From Micromonospora yasonensis (GTDB lineage Bacteria > Actinomycetota > Actinomycetes > Mycobacteriales > Micromonosporaceae): a stretch of DNA of 64,000 nt. The stretch is taken from positions 38,833-102,832 of the forward strand of contig NZ_JAPDPH010000002.1 in NCBI RefSeq assembly GCF_026013475.1, given 5' to 3'. Within the stretch, counting starts at the first letter, position 1, and every line of letters starts with the position of its first letter. The position numbers were made by a program, and so were the translations under genes. Below, piece by piece: positions 55,872 through 64,000 of this stretch. The notes beneath the pieces are model-generated. The model ran no database searches. It had not been told where the DNA came from and saw only the letters and a program-made list of their open reading frames with translations.

Positions 55872-57176
55872 TCAGCCGGCGAAGCGGTACAGCACGAACT
55901 CCTTCTCCGCGCCGCAGGCGATCACCTCGGTGTTCCACGAACAGGATTCGCTCCGGACGTCCTTGAGCTCGCCCATCTCGACGGGTTCGGCGTCACCGAC
56001 GGCCATGCCGGCGAGGCTGCGGTCGCCCTCGACGGAACTCGGCGACTCGGCGAAGAGCAGCACGTTGCCGGCGTCCAGCCGGGCGGCGACCCCGTCCCGG
56101 TCCCGTAGCACCGCGGTGCCGTCCGGCGCGAAGAGGGTGACCGAGTCGGGGGAGTCCCGCTCGGCGAGCAGGTGCTCGCCGAGCGGGACCAACGTCTCGG
56201 CCTTCGGGGCGGGCCAGCTCCGGGCCTTCTTCCCCGCCGTGACGGCCACCACCCTGGTCCCGTCCGCACCCGAGTTCGGCACCTCCAGCAGGCAGGCGCG
56301 GTGCTCGCCGCAGGTCACCAGGGACTTCGCCCGGCTGCCGGCGTCGGTTGAGGAGTAGAGCGTGGCGGGCTCGTCCAGGCTGCCCAGGTCGTAGGAGAGC
56401 AGCCGGAAGCCCCGGTTGTCCTCGACCACGTAGAGCCGGTCGTCCCGGGCCGCCACCGGGTTGTCGACGTCGGCGACGTTCTTCCGGCTACGCAGGATCT
56501 CCCCGCTGTTCATGTCGATGATCCGCACCGACCGGTCCGCGCCCACCTGGACCAGCCGGTCGGCGTCGCCCAGCCAGGGTGCCCGGGGCGCGCCGTCGAG
56601 GTCGGCCGAGCCGTCCAGCGCCGCTCCGGTACCGACCGGCAGGACGGTGGTGCGGGCGTCCCCGTACTCGTTGCGCGGGTTGCCCTGGTCCCACTGTTGC
56701 CGGCCGTCGCTGAGCCGCACCCCGACCAGCCGGTTGCCCGTCCGGTCGAGCCAGACCGCTGTCCTGGTCGTGAGGTAGACCGAGTCGTCGCCCTGGATGG
56801 TGAGCACCCAACGCTGCTCGCCGGAGCCGTCCAGCACCACGAGGTCGCGCGGCGTGCTGCCGCCCGATGCGTCGGCCAACACCGCCACCCCGTCCGGCAG
56901 CGCCCGGATTCCGGCCCACCGCTCCGCCGTCGCCCGGGTCGGTTTGCCCCACAATCGATCGCCGGTCGCCGCGTCGCGCGCGATCACCTGGAGCCGGCCG
57001 TCGGGCAGCGGGTAGGCCAGGTAGGCACGGTCGGCCAGCACCGCCGTGAACATCTCGCTCGGCCGCTCGTCGCCCGCCACTTCCGTGGCGATCTCCTTGG
57101 GATTGTGGAAGTCCAGTGCCGGATGCCGGTCCCGGAGCACCCACCACGCGGTGGTGGCCAGCACGGCGACCACCAC
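55872..57176 (-). pseudogene. PQQ-like beta-propeller half of a frameshifted Hsp70-propeller gene
   Basis: The open frame gives 434 aa: a membrane helix (VVVAVLATTAWWVL), then a propeller with repeated strands such as DGRLQVIARDAATGDRLWG, DRLVGV-type segments and GVRLSDGRQQWDQG. Upstream of 57176 the same frame stays open as a Pro/Arg linker (PPHPPARPGPGRGPRARWLA) without a start codon until it meets the Hsp70 linker in another frame. The two halves therefore look like one gene broken by a frameshift, probably near the C6 run at 57262-57267. The propeller would be extracytoplasmic. Confidence 0.7.
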
Positions 57177-57261
57177 CAGGCCGGCGGCCGGCGCGAGCCA
57201 GCGGGCCCGCGGGCCGCGTCCCGGCCCGGGTCGCGCCGGCGGGTGCGGGGGAGACCGGCGA

Positions 57262-58473
57262 CCCCCCGAGGGGTACGCCCGGTTGCCCAGCAGGTTGCGC
57301 GGCGGGGCTCGGCTGCGGGGCGACCCCGGGGTGTCCCGCCGGCTCGGAATACGCGCCGGGGTACCCGACGGCGTACCCGGGTGCGGCGCCCGGCGAGGTG
57401 GGACCGACGGCCCCGGCGTACCCGGGTGCCGGCGAGGTGGGCCCGGCGGCGTCGGCGACCAGGGTGCCGTGCGGGCCGGCGGTGCCCACCGGCAGGGTGC
57501 CGTGCGGGCCGGGGGCCGGCGGGGTGCCCACCGGCACGGTGCCGTGCGGGCCAGCCGGTGCGGCGTACGCGGGCGCGGCGCCCTCGGGCAGCGTGCCGTG
57601 TGGCCCGGCGGCCGGCTCGGTCGGCCGGCTGTCGGTCGACGCGGCCGGCTCGGTCGGCCGCGTGTCGGTGGGCCCGGCCGGCGCCGGCACGACGGGCCCG
57701 GGCCGCCCGCCGCGGCGGGGCAGCGGAAGGTCCGTCAGTGCCCCCTCGGCGACCGGCAGTTCCGGCTGCTCCAGGACGGTCGGGGCGATCCCCAGGTCGG
57801 CGTGGAGCAGCCGGGCCACCAGCGGCACCCGGGTCGACCCGCCGACCAGGAAGAGACCGGAGAGCTGCTCGGGGGTCAGCCCCGCGGCGGTGACCACCCG
57901 CCGGGTCTCGGCCACCGCCCGGGCCAGCAGCGGCGCGGCGAGCCGTTCCAGGTCCTCCCGGGGCAGCGGGACCGCCGCCTCCACCCCGGGTACGGCCACC
58001 GGCGCGACCGTGGCCCGGGAGAGCATCTCCTTCGCGCCGCGTACGTTCTCCCAGAGTTGCTGCCGGTCCCGCCACTCGGCGGTGCTCTCCGGGTTGCTCA
58101 GCCGGGCCCACTGCGGGGGGTGCGCCGGGCCGACCAGTTCGCCGAGCCGCCGCAGGAGCGCGGCGTCCAGATCCAGGCCGCCGAGATCGGCGACGCCGCC
58201 GGTGGCGACCAGGTGGAATCCCGAGTCGCCCCAGGGGTCGGCGCCCTCGTTACGGAGCACGGCGACGTCCAGGGTGCCGCCGCCGAAGTCGAACACCGCG
58301 ACGGTGCCGCCCACCGGCACCGGCCGGCGTAGCACCTGGGTGTAATAGCGAGCCGCCGCGACCGGCTCGCGCAGCAGGCGGGTGCCGGGCGCGATCGGGC
58401 CGGCCAGGGTGTGCTCGGTCGCGGTCGGCCAGCCGGCCAGGTCCAGCGCGTCGTGCAGCACCTGCCGGCGCGC
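57262..58473 (-). pseudogene. Hsp70-like ATPase fragment, 5' end missing
   Basis: This frame encodes an actinobacterial Hsp70-like actin-fold ATPase from about RRQVLHDALDLAGWP onward. LREPVAAARYYTQVL, VAVFDFGGGTLDVAVLR (phosphate 2) and LFLVGGSTRVPLVARLLHAD are present, then a Pro/Gly-rich linker with GPHGTLP repeats. The first 120-150 residues, including the phosphate 1 motif (GIDLGTT type), are absent: homology stops at about 58470, exactly where a marR remnant begins on the other strand. With the downstream frameshift, the gene is very probably non-functional unless the assembly is wrong. Confidence 0.7.
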
Positions 58474-58669
58474 CAGCCACCTGACCGTCACCGACGCCGG
58501 CCGGGTCGCCCTGGCCGACACCGAGGACTGGTACGGCCGGGTGCTCACCCGCGCGCTCGCCGACTGGTCCCCCGGCGAGGTGGCGGCGCTGTCCGCCGCG
58601 CTCGGCCGGTTCACCCGCGACCTTGAGGTCGCCCTCGCACACCACGACAACCTGGAGGACGCGCGATGA
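58466..58669 (+). pseudogene. MarR family regulator, C-terminal remnant
   Basis: About 67 residues remain: RRASHLTVTDAGR (the wing and start of the C-terminal helix) followed by SPGEVAALSAALGRFTRDLE, the usual MarR dimerisation ending. The DNA-binding helices (about 80 residues) are missing. The TGA overlaps the ATG of the DHA2 exporter, the usual marR-exporter arrangement, so this was probably the exporter's repressor. The truncation point coincides with the Hsp70 truncation at a GGCGCGCC palindrome (58467-58474). Confidence 0.7.
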
Positions 58670-60303
58670 GCGCACCCACCGCAACGGCCGACGCCGCGCC
58701 GATGAGCAAGCGGCAGACGCTGGAAGCACTCAGCGGCCTGCTGCTCGTGCTCTTCGTCGCGATGCTCAGCGGCACGGTGGTCTCGACCGCCCTGCCGAAG
58801 ATCGTCGGCGCGCTGAACGGCTCGCAGACCCAGTACACCTGGGTGGTCACCGCCACCCTGCTCACCGCCACGGCGACCACCCCGATCTGGGGCAAGCTGG
58901 CCGACCTGTTCAACAAGAAGATCCTCATCCAGGCCGCCATCGTGGTCTTCCTGGCCGGCTCGGTGGCCGCCGGGTTCGCGCAGCACACCGGTCAGCTCAT
59001 CGGCGCCCGCGCCTTCCAGGGCATCGGCGTCGGCGGCCTCCAGGCCCTCGTCCAGGTCGCCATCGCGGCCATGATCCCGCCGCGCGAGCGGGGCCGGTAC
59101 AACGGCTACCTCGGCGGCGTGATGGCCGTCGCCACGGTCGGCGGCCCGCTGCTCGGCGGCCTCATCGTGGACACCTCCTGGCTCGGCTGGCGCTGGTGCT
59201 TCTTCGTCGGCGTGCCGGTCGCCGTGATTGCGCTGATCCTGCTGCAGATCACCCTGCACCTGCCGACCGCGCGTCGGGACAACGTGAAGATCGACTACCT
59301 GGGCGCCACGCTGATCGCCGCCGGCGTCAGCCTGCTGCTGATCTGGATCTCCTTCGTCGACGGCTCGTTCGCCTGGCTCTCCTGGCAGACCGTCGCGATG
59401 GTCGGCGGCGCGGTGCTGCTGCTCGCCCTGGCCGCCTGGGTCGAGTCCCGGGCCGCCGAGCCGGTGGTCCCGCTGAAGATCGTCCGGGAGCGCACCACCG
59501 CCCTGGCCATCCTCGGCAGCCTCGCGGTCGGCATGGCCATGTTCGGCGGGGCCGTCTTCCTCGGCCAGTACTTCCAGATCGGCCGCGGCTACAGCCCGAC
59601 CGAGGCCGGCCTGCTGACCATCCCGATGATGGCCGGCGTCCTGCTCTCCTCGATCGTCGCCGGGCGGCTGATCACCGCCAGCGGGCGGATCAAGCCGTAC
59701 ATCGTCGCCGGGTCGATCATCCTGGTCGCCGGCTTCGCGTTGCTCGGCACCATCGACCACGAGACCTCGCTGGCCCTGGTCGGCGCGGCCATGTTCGTCG
59801 TCGGGGTCGGCGTCGGCATGACCATGCAGAACCTCGTGCTCGCGGTGCAGAACACCGTCGCGCTCAAGGACATCGGCGCGGCCAGCTCCTCGGTGGCGTT
59901 CTTCCGGTCGCTCGGCGGCACCATCGGCGTCTCGGTGCTCGGCGCGGTGCTGGCCCGCCGGGTCACCGACCGGATCACCCACGACCTGGCCGCGGCCGGC
60001 TTCCCCACCTCCGGGGGCGGCGGCAACAGCACCCTGAACCTGGCCGCCCTGCCCGCCCCGGTGCAGCACATCGTCCAGGCCGCGTACGGCGACGCCACCG
60101 GGCACATCTTCCTGATCTCCGCGGCCATCGCGGTGGTCGGCATCATCGCCGCGCTCCTGCTCAAGCCGGTCACCCTGCGCTCCAGCCTCGACCTGCCCGA
60201 CACCGGCCGGTCGGTGGCCGTGGCGGCCGACGCGGTCGACGGGGCACCGGCCTTCGACGAGGTCACCGTCGACCCGGTGACCCGGGATCCGGCCCGTCGC
60301 TGA
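58666..60303 (+). CDS. DHA2 family (EmrB/QacA) MFS multidrug exporter
   Basis: The 545-aa protein has 14 predicted helices. Motif A-like GKLADLFNKKILIQAA is near residue 76, and motif C-like GGVMAVATVGGPLLGGLIVD near residue 148 marks a drug:H+ antiporter. WRWCFFVGVPVAVIALIL is typical of DHA2 proteins. The gene start overlaps the remnant marR stop (ATGA). Because the marR 5' end and promoter are lost, its expression is uncertain. The C-terminus is a polar 40-residue tail. Confidence 0.92.
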   Translation: MSAPTATADAAPMSKRQTLEALSGLLLVLFVAMLSGTVVSTALPKIVGALNGSQTQYTWVVTATLLTATATTPIWGKLADLFNKKILIQAAIVVFLAGSVAAGFAQHTGQLIGARAFQGIGVGGLQALVQVAIAAMIPPRERGRYNGYLGGVMAVATVGGPLLGGLIVDTSWLGWRWCFFVGVPVAVIALILLQITLHLPTARRDNVKIDYLGATLIAAGVSLLLIWISFVDGSFAWLSWQTVAMVGGAVLLLALAAWVESRAAEPVVPLKIVRERTTALAILGSLAVGMAMFGGAVFLGQYFQIGRGYSPTEAGLLTIPMMAGVLLSSIVAGRLITASGRIKPYIVAGSIILVAGFALLGTIDHETSLALVGAAMFVVGVGVGMTMQNLVLAVQNTVALKDIGAASSSVAFFRSLGGTIGVSVLGAVLARRVTDRITHDLAAAGFPTSGGGGNSTLNLAALPAPVQHIVQAAYGDATGHIFLISAAIAVVGIIAALLLKPVTLRSSLDLPDTGRSVAVAADAVDGAPAFDEVTVDPVTRDPARR

Positions 60304-60406
60304 CGCCGGATCGCCCGACCCAGGGCCGTCGCCGTGACCCGGCGGCGGCCCTGGTCCGTGAGCCGCGCGGGCCGGTGCCCGCCGGCCGTGACCGAATCGA
60401 GGAATC

Positions 60407-61288
60407 GTGGACACGACCGAGGCCGCGCCGCGCCGGGCGGCGGCCGCCGGGACGCGGTGGAGCGCGGCGGTCCGCCGCGCCGCCCGGGAGCTGGCGCTGG
60501 TCGCCGCCCTGTTCCTCGCATACAAGGCGGGTCGCCTCGCGGTGGCCGGCCGGACGTCGGCCGCGCTGACCAACGGGGAGCGGGTGTGGCAGCTGGAGCG
60601 CCTGCTCCACCTGCCCGGCGAAGCCGCCGTCCAGCAGCCGCTGCTCGCCCACGAGCTGCTGGTCCGGCTGGCCAACAGCTACTACGCCTACGTGCACTTC
60701 CCGGCGACCGCCAGCTGCCTGGTCTGGCTGTACGTCCGCCATCCGGCCCACTACCTGCGGCTGCGCCGGGCCCTCGCGGCGCTCACCGCGGCGGCGTTGG
60801 CCCTGCACGTCCTCGTCCCGCTCGCCCCGCCCCGGATGACCGTGCTGACCGGCCTGGTGGATACCGGACGCCGGTACGGCCCCGCCGTCTACGGGTCACT
60901 CGCGACCGACACCCTGAGCAACCAGTACGCCGCGATGCCGTCCCTGCACGTCGGCTGGGCGCTGGCCGTCGCCGTGGCGCTCGTCGCGGTCACCGCCGGG
61001 CGGCTGCGGTGGCTCTGGCTGGCGCACCCGATCGTCACCGTGCTGGTGGTGGTCGCCACCGGCAACCACTACTGGATCGACGGCCTGGTCGCCACGGCTC
61101 TGCTCGTCCCGATCCTGGCGGTCCTGCCCCGGCCGCCGGCCACCCGCCGACCGGGGCCCGTGCCGACGCCCGCCGGACCCGTCCGGCCCCACCTGGTGGA
61201 CACCCGGCGGCACGCCGGACGCCGCCGACGGAGCCGGCTGGACTCCGTCGGCGGCGGCCCGCGGTTCAGGCCGCCCGGCCGGGGGTGA
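60407..61288 (+). CDS. PAP2 superfamily membrane phosphatase/transferase
   Basis: The 293-aa protein has about six hydrophobic helices and the PAP2 active-site motifs of the inositol-phosphoceramide-synthase-like branch. These are AMPSLHVGWALAVAVAL near residue 178, with the catalytic His, and ATGNHYWIDGLVATALL near residue 220. The early LERLLHLPGE and SYYAYVHFPAT segments are typical. It probably acts on a lipid phosphate at the membrane. The GTG at 60407 follows a GAGGAATC stretch. The Pro/Arg-rich tail of 60 residues looks disordered. Confidence 0.85.
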   Translation: MDTTEAAPRRAAAAGTRWSAAVRRAARELALVAALFLAYKAGRLAVAGRTSAALTNGERVWQLERLLHLPGEAAVQQPLLAHELLVRLANSYYAYVHFPATASCLVWLYVRHPAHYLRLRRALAALTAAALALHVLVPLAPPRMTVLTGLVDTGRRYGPAVYGSLATDTLSNQYAAMPSLHVGWALAVAVALVAVTAGRLRWLWLAHPIVTVLVVVATGNHYWIDGLVATALLVPILAVLPRPPATRRPGPVPTPAGPVRPHLVDTRRHAGRRRRSRLDSVGGGPRFRPPGRG

Positions 61289-61309
61289 CGCACACCGTGC
61301 GCCCACCTC

Positions 61310-61353
61310 AATTTATCGATAAGAGTCTTTACTGTTAACAAGGTTTAATTTAT
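61310..61353 (+). promoter_or_regulatory. AT-rich promoter island before the LPMO gene
   Basis: AATTTAT occurs at 61310-61316 and 61347-61353 as direct repeats, with a GTTAAC palindrome and TTTAAT between. The patch is far richer in A/T than its surroundings. It lies 40-85 bp before the LPMO start and probably holds the promoter and an operator for a sugar-responsive regulator. Confidence 0.4.
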
Positions 61354-61393
61354 GTTCATGGCATCTCCCGCCGCACCCGAAGGAGTTGCCGTC

Positions 61394-62140
61394 GTGCGTC
61401 GAAGAATCACCCTGCCGCTGCTCACCACGGGCGTGGTCGGCGCCACCCTGGCCGTCGCCGCGCCCGCCCAGGCCCACGGGTACGTCTCCTCGCCCCCCAG
61501 TCGCCAGGCGCTCTGCGCCCAGCACAAGGTCCCCGACTGCGGCCAGATCCAGTACGAGCCGCAGAGCGTCGAGGGCCCCAAGGGACTGCGCAGCTGTCAC
61601 GCCGGGATCGCCCAGTTCGCGGTGCTCAACGACGACAGCCGCAACTGGCCGGCCACCTCGGTCGGCGGGTCGGTGACCTTCACCTGGGTCAACACCGCCC
61701 GGCACGCCACCGCCAACTGGGAGTACTGGATCGGCGGCACCCGGGTGGCGGTCTTCGACGGCGGTGGCCGCCAGCCCGACGCGACCGTGTCGCACACCGT
61801 CAACCTGAGCGGCTTCTCGGGACGGCAGAAGCTGCTGGCCATCTGGAACATCGCCGACACCGCGAACGCCTTCTACTCCTGTGTCGACCTGCAGATCGGG
61901 TCCGGCGGCGGGCCGACGCCCAGCCCGTCCCCGAGCCCGACGCCGGCCCCGACGACCCCGTCGCCCGGCCCGAGCCCGACCGGCTCACCCGCGCCGGGCG
62001 GCACCTGGACCGCTGGGCAGGCCTACCAGGTCGGCGATCGGGTCACCTACAACGGCGTGACGTACCAGTGCCGGCAGGCGCACACCGCGCTCCCCGGCTG
62101 GGAACCGCCGAACACGCCGGCGCTGTGGCTGGCGGTCTGA
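61394..62140 (+). CDS. Secreted AA10 lytic polysaccharide monooxygenase with CBM5/12
   Basis: The 248-aa precursor has a signal peptide (residues 1-27, RRR then ITLPLLTTGVVGATLA, cleavage at AQA). The mature protein starts with His28 (HGYVSSPPSRQALC), the first ligand of the copper His-brace; the second His is in NTARHATANWEYWI. A Pro/Ser/Thr linker (PSPSPTPAPT) leads to a C-terminal CBM5/12 (WTAGQAYQVGDRVTYNGVTY). It oxidatively cleaves chitin or cellulose outside the cell. AAGGAG lies 9 bp before the GTG at 61394. Confidence 0.94.
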   Translation: MRRRITLPLLTTGVVGATLAVAAPAQAHGYVSSPPSRQALCAQHKVPDCGQIQYEPQSVEGPKGLRSCHAGIAQFAVLNDDSRNWPATSVGGSVTFTWVNTARHATANWEYWIGGTRVAVFDGGGRQPDATVSHTVNLSGFSGRQKLLAIWNIADTANAFYSCVDLQIGSGGGPTPSPSPSPTPAPTTPSPGPSPTGSPAPGGTWTAGQAYQVGDRVTYNGVTYQCRQAHTALPGWEPPNTPALWLAV

Positions 62141-62214
62141 CCGTACGGGGTGCGGCCACGCCGGCGTGCGCCGCACCCCCGGCCCTGTTCCCGCCACCCG
62201 ATCGGAGGAACGGC

Positions 62215-62775
62215 ATGCGTCGCGTGCTCGTCGCCGCCCTGCTGGCGGTCCTGCTGCCGGTCACCGGCTGCGCCCGTTATCCGGCGCCGCCGCAGGCGAC
62301 CTCGCCCGGTCCGGCTTCCGACGTCGCGACCAGCATCGACGTGCTCTTCCTGACCATGATGGCGGCGCACGTCGAGCAAACCCTGCAGATCGTCCGGCTC
62401 GGGCTCGACCGCACCGCCGACGCCGAGATCCGTACCCTGATCGCCGCCGTCGCGGCGACCGAGACCGACGAACTGGCCACCATGCGCGGCTGGTTACGCG
62501 AGGCCGGGCCGTCGGCGCTGGGCGCCGCCGCCCGGCACGACCACTCCGGGCACAGCGACGCGGTCGCCGGGCTGGCCCGCCTGCGCGCCGCCCCGCCCGC
62601 CGCGGCGGACGCGGTGCTGCTCGAGGTGTTGAGCGCGCACCAGCGCCAGGCCGCCGACCTGGCCCGGGCGCAGGTGCGCGCCGGCACCAGCGTCCGGGTG
62701 CGCGAGCTGGCCGGGCGCATCGAACGGTCCCGGACCGCCGAGGTCGAGCTGATGGGACGGCTCCGGGCCCGGTAG
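62215..62775 (+). CDS. DUF305 family lipoprotein with a TTA codon
   Basis: The 186-aa lipoprotein has a signal peptide and lipobox (LLPVTGC, Cys near residue 18). The DUF305 ferritin-like helices follow: FLTMMAAHVEQTLQIVRLGL and ETDELATMRGWLREAG, then HDHSGH and LEVLSAHQRQAADLARAQ. Function is unknown; His-rich motifs suggest metal binding. GGAGGAAC precedes the ATG at 62215. The codon at 62494-62496 is TTA, rare in such genomes and typical of bldA-dependent genes. It is convergent with the DUF1772 gene. Confidence 0.82.
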   Translation: MRRVLVAALLAVLLPVTGCARYPAPPQATSPGPASDVATSIDVLFLTMMAAHVEQTLQIVRLGLDRTADAEIRTLIAAVAATETDELATMRGWLREAGPSALGAAARHDHSGHSDAVAGLARLRAAPPAAADAVLLEVLSAHQRQAADLARAQVRAGTSVRVRELAGRIERSRTAEVELMGRLRAR

Positions 62776-62792
62776 CCGGAGCGTCCCACCGG

Positions 62793-63278
62793 TCAGTCGG
62801 TCACCGACCGGGCGACCAGCAGCGCCCAGCCGAGGCAGCCGAGGGCCGTGGTGTTCAGCACGGCCCGCACCACGTTCCAGCGCACCCAGGTGCTCTCGAA
62901 CATCGCCCGCAGCCGGGCCGGGTCGGCCGACCCGGCGGCGAGCCGGTCGTTGAGCGGGACGTTCACCGCGACCGTCACGGCGAGCACCAGCCCGTAGAGC
63001 ACCAGGGCGGCCAGCAGCCAGGGCAGCGGCGCGCGCCGCCCGTCCGGCAGGTGCAGCAGGACGGCCGCCAGGGTGCAGACCAGGGCGCCGCCGAAGCACA
63101 GCGCGAACCAGCCGTTCAGGATGGCCTGGTTGATCGACCGCATGGCGGCCACGAAGGCCCGGTCGTCCACCCGGGCCAGGCCCGGCATCACCGCGTACGC
63201 GAAGCCGGCGAACAGCCCCGCCATGAGGCCCGTGGTCAGCGTCGCCAGCAGCAGGCTGGCGGCCCGCAGCGCGTTCAC
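62793..63278 (-). CDS. DUF1772 membrane protein (anthrone oxygenase-like)
   Basis: The 161-aa protein has four hydrophobic helices: LLATLTTGLMAGLFAGFAYA, CFGGALVCTLAAVLLH, LPWLLAALVLYGLVLAVTVA and a C-terminal one. NVPLNDRLA and WVRWNVVRAVLN after the third helix are the DUF1772 signature. Fungal relatives oxidise anthrones, but the bacterial role is unknown. I start at the GTG at 63278, which gives the usual length; a longer frame from 63359 lacks conservation. It is divergent from the AraC-type gene, which probably regulates it. Confidence 0.82.
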   Translation of the reverse strand: MNALRAASLLLATLTTGLMAGLFAGFAYAVMPGLARVDDRAFVAAMRSINQAILNGWFALCFGGALVCTLAAVLLHLPDGRRAPLPWLLAALVLYGLVLAVTVAVNVPLNDRLAAGSADPARLRAMFESTWVRWNVVRAVLNTTALGCLGWALLVARSVTD

Positions 63279-63382
63279 CGGGTGCTCTCTCGTGTCGTCA
63301 TGGGTCCCATCGCACCCGAACGCCGCTGGACGTTCCATGGCCGGGAAGCCGAAAACCATACGTGACCGTCTACGCTCACCCG

Positions 63383-64000
63383 ATGGACGTCCTCGCCGAG
63401 GTGCTGCGCGGGTTGCGCGCCCGGGACGCCTTCCTGCTCCGCACCGTGATGGACCCGCCCTGGTCGATCCGGGTGTGCGACGCGGCCCCGTTGAGCGTCA
63501 CCACGGTGGTCCGGGGCAGCGCCTGGGTGCTGCCCGACGGCGCCACCCCGGTGCCGCTGCACCGCGGGGACGTGGCGGTGCTGCGCGGGCCCGACCCGTA
63601 CACCGTGGCCGACCGGCCGGAGACGCCACCGCAGGTGGTGATCCACCCCGGCCAGCGGTGCACCACCCTCGGCGGACAGGAGTTGGGCGACTCGATGGCG
63701 CTCGGCCTGCGTACCTGGGGCACCCGGCCGGACGCCGCGGCGGTGCTGCTCACCGGCACGTACGCCAGCAGCGGCGCGGTGGGCGGCGGCCTGCTCGCGG
63801 CCCTGCCGCCGCTGGTGGTCCTCACCGCCGACGAGGCCGACCTGCCGGTCGTCCCGCTCCTCGCGGCGGAGCTGGATCGGGCGGAGCCCGGGCAGGAGGT
63901 CGTCCTCGACCGCCTGCTCGACCTGCTCGTCATCGCCGTGCTGCGCACCTGGTTCGCCGAGCCCGGCGGCCGGCCACCCGGCTGGTACCGGGCGTACGCG
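63383..64000 (+). CDS. AraC-type regulator, N-terminal cupin part (runs off window)
   Basis: The open frame from the ATG at 63383 encodes 206 residues and continues past the window edge. DVLAEVLRGLRARDAFLLRT and DPPWSIRVCDAAPLSVTTVV begin a cupin_6 sensor domain, followed by VPLHRGDVAVLRGPDPYTVA. The later ELDRAEPGQEVVLDRLLDLL, then VIAVLRTWFAEP, is the linker normally followed by the helix-turn-helix, not visible here. It is divergent from the DUF1772 gene across 104 bp. Confidence 0.85.
   Translation, partial: MDVLAEVLRGLRARDAFLLRTVMDPPWSIRVCDAAPLSVTTVVRGSAWVLPDGATPVPLHRGDVAVLRGPDPYTVADRPETPPQVVIHPGQRCTTLGGQELGDSMALGLRTWGTRPDAAAVLLTGTYASSGAVGGGLLAALPPLVVLTADEADLPVVPLLAAELDRAEPGQEVVLDRLLDLLVIAVLRTWFAEPGGRPPGWYRAYA

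Noticed and set aside
56488..60675. A 1395-codon open frame on the minus strand
   Set aside because: Only the part below about 58470 resembles a protein family (Hsp70); the upper part is the antisense of the DHA2 exporter and the lower part antisense-frame of the propeller. Long empty frames are expected at this GC content.

Overview
The window is very GC-rich, has many GTG starts and tightly overlapping ATGA/GTGA gene junctions, and carries actinobacterial genes throughout (mycothiol-linked nitroreductase homologue, Eis-like acetyltransferase, class F sortase, LigB-type ligase). Gene content and several dispersed intergenic repeats that I recall from Micromonospora genomes point to Micromonosporaceae, probably Micromonospora or a close relative. 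It is chromosomal and mostly housekeeping or metabolic. I see no rRNA, tRNA, CRISPR array, insertion sequence or phage genes.

Layout. 0-8.7 kb: a degenerate trypsin-fold protein at the left edge, an alpha/beta hydrolase, a short ribosome-hibernation factor, an SSB paralogue with two DnaA-box-like sites upstream, cobD-cobQ, a rhodanese, and a translationally coupled uridine-kinase-like/M20 peptidase pair. 8.7-19.6 kb: a tiny SOS-box-associated protein, an ATP-dependent DNA ligase, SURF1, a CobB-like protein that has lost key catalytic residues, an acetyltransferase, a class A PBP, and a second cobalamin set (cobC-like, cobT, cysG/cobA). 19.6-33 kb: a trehalose-phosphate phosphatase/GH15 fusion overlapping otsA, ettA with a thioesterase, a truncated haemoglobin, an MFS exporter, an MscS channel, an HNH nuclease and a class F sortase beside a possible surface substrate.

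33.3-46.9 kb is the most coherent system: an Lrp/AsnC regulator divergent from a tightly packed operon encoding nearly the whole aerobic tryptophan-kynurenine-3-hydroxyanthranilate-2-aminomuconate meta-cleavage route to pyruvate and acetyl-CoA. The lower-pathway gene order matches what I recall of the Pseudomonas nba cluster. Kynurenine formamidase is absent; an amidase-signature enzyme follows 50 bp downstream and is a candidate replacement. A strong terminator at 46892-46925 closes the run.

46.9-64 kb: a Uma2 nuclease with an internal deletion, aminopeptidase N, an Rv2466c-like protein lacking the second active-site Cys, DUF1015, RpiB, an Eis-like acetyltransferase, then a damaged locus where an Hsp70-like/PQQ-propeller gene and a marR gene both lose their 5' ends at the same point. 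Beyond it are a DHA2 exporter, a PAP2 protein, an AA10 LPMO, a DUF305 lipoprotein, a DUF1772 protein and the start of an AraC-type regulator.

The window holds no single obviously new defence or biosynthetic system. The most interesting signals are two dispersed repeat families (one inserted in frame inside genes), the pseudo-CobB, the double-truncation junction near 58470, the kynurenine super-operon lacking kynB, and the sortase with a GPATG-type candidate substrate.
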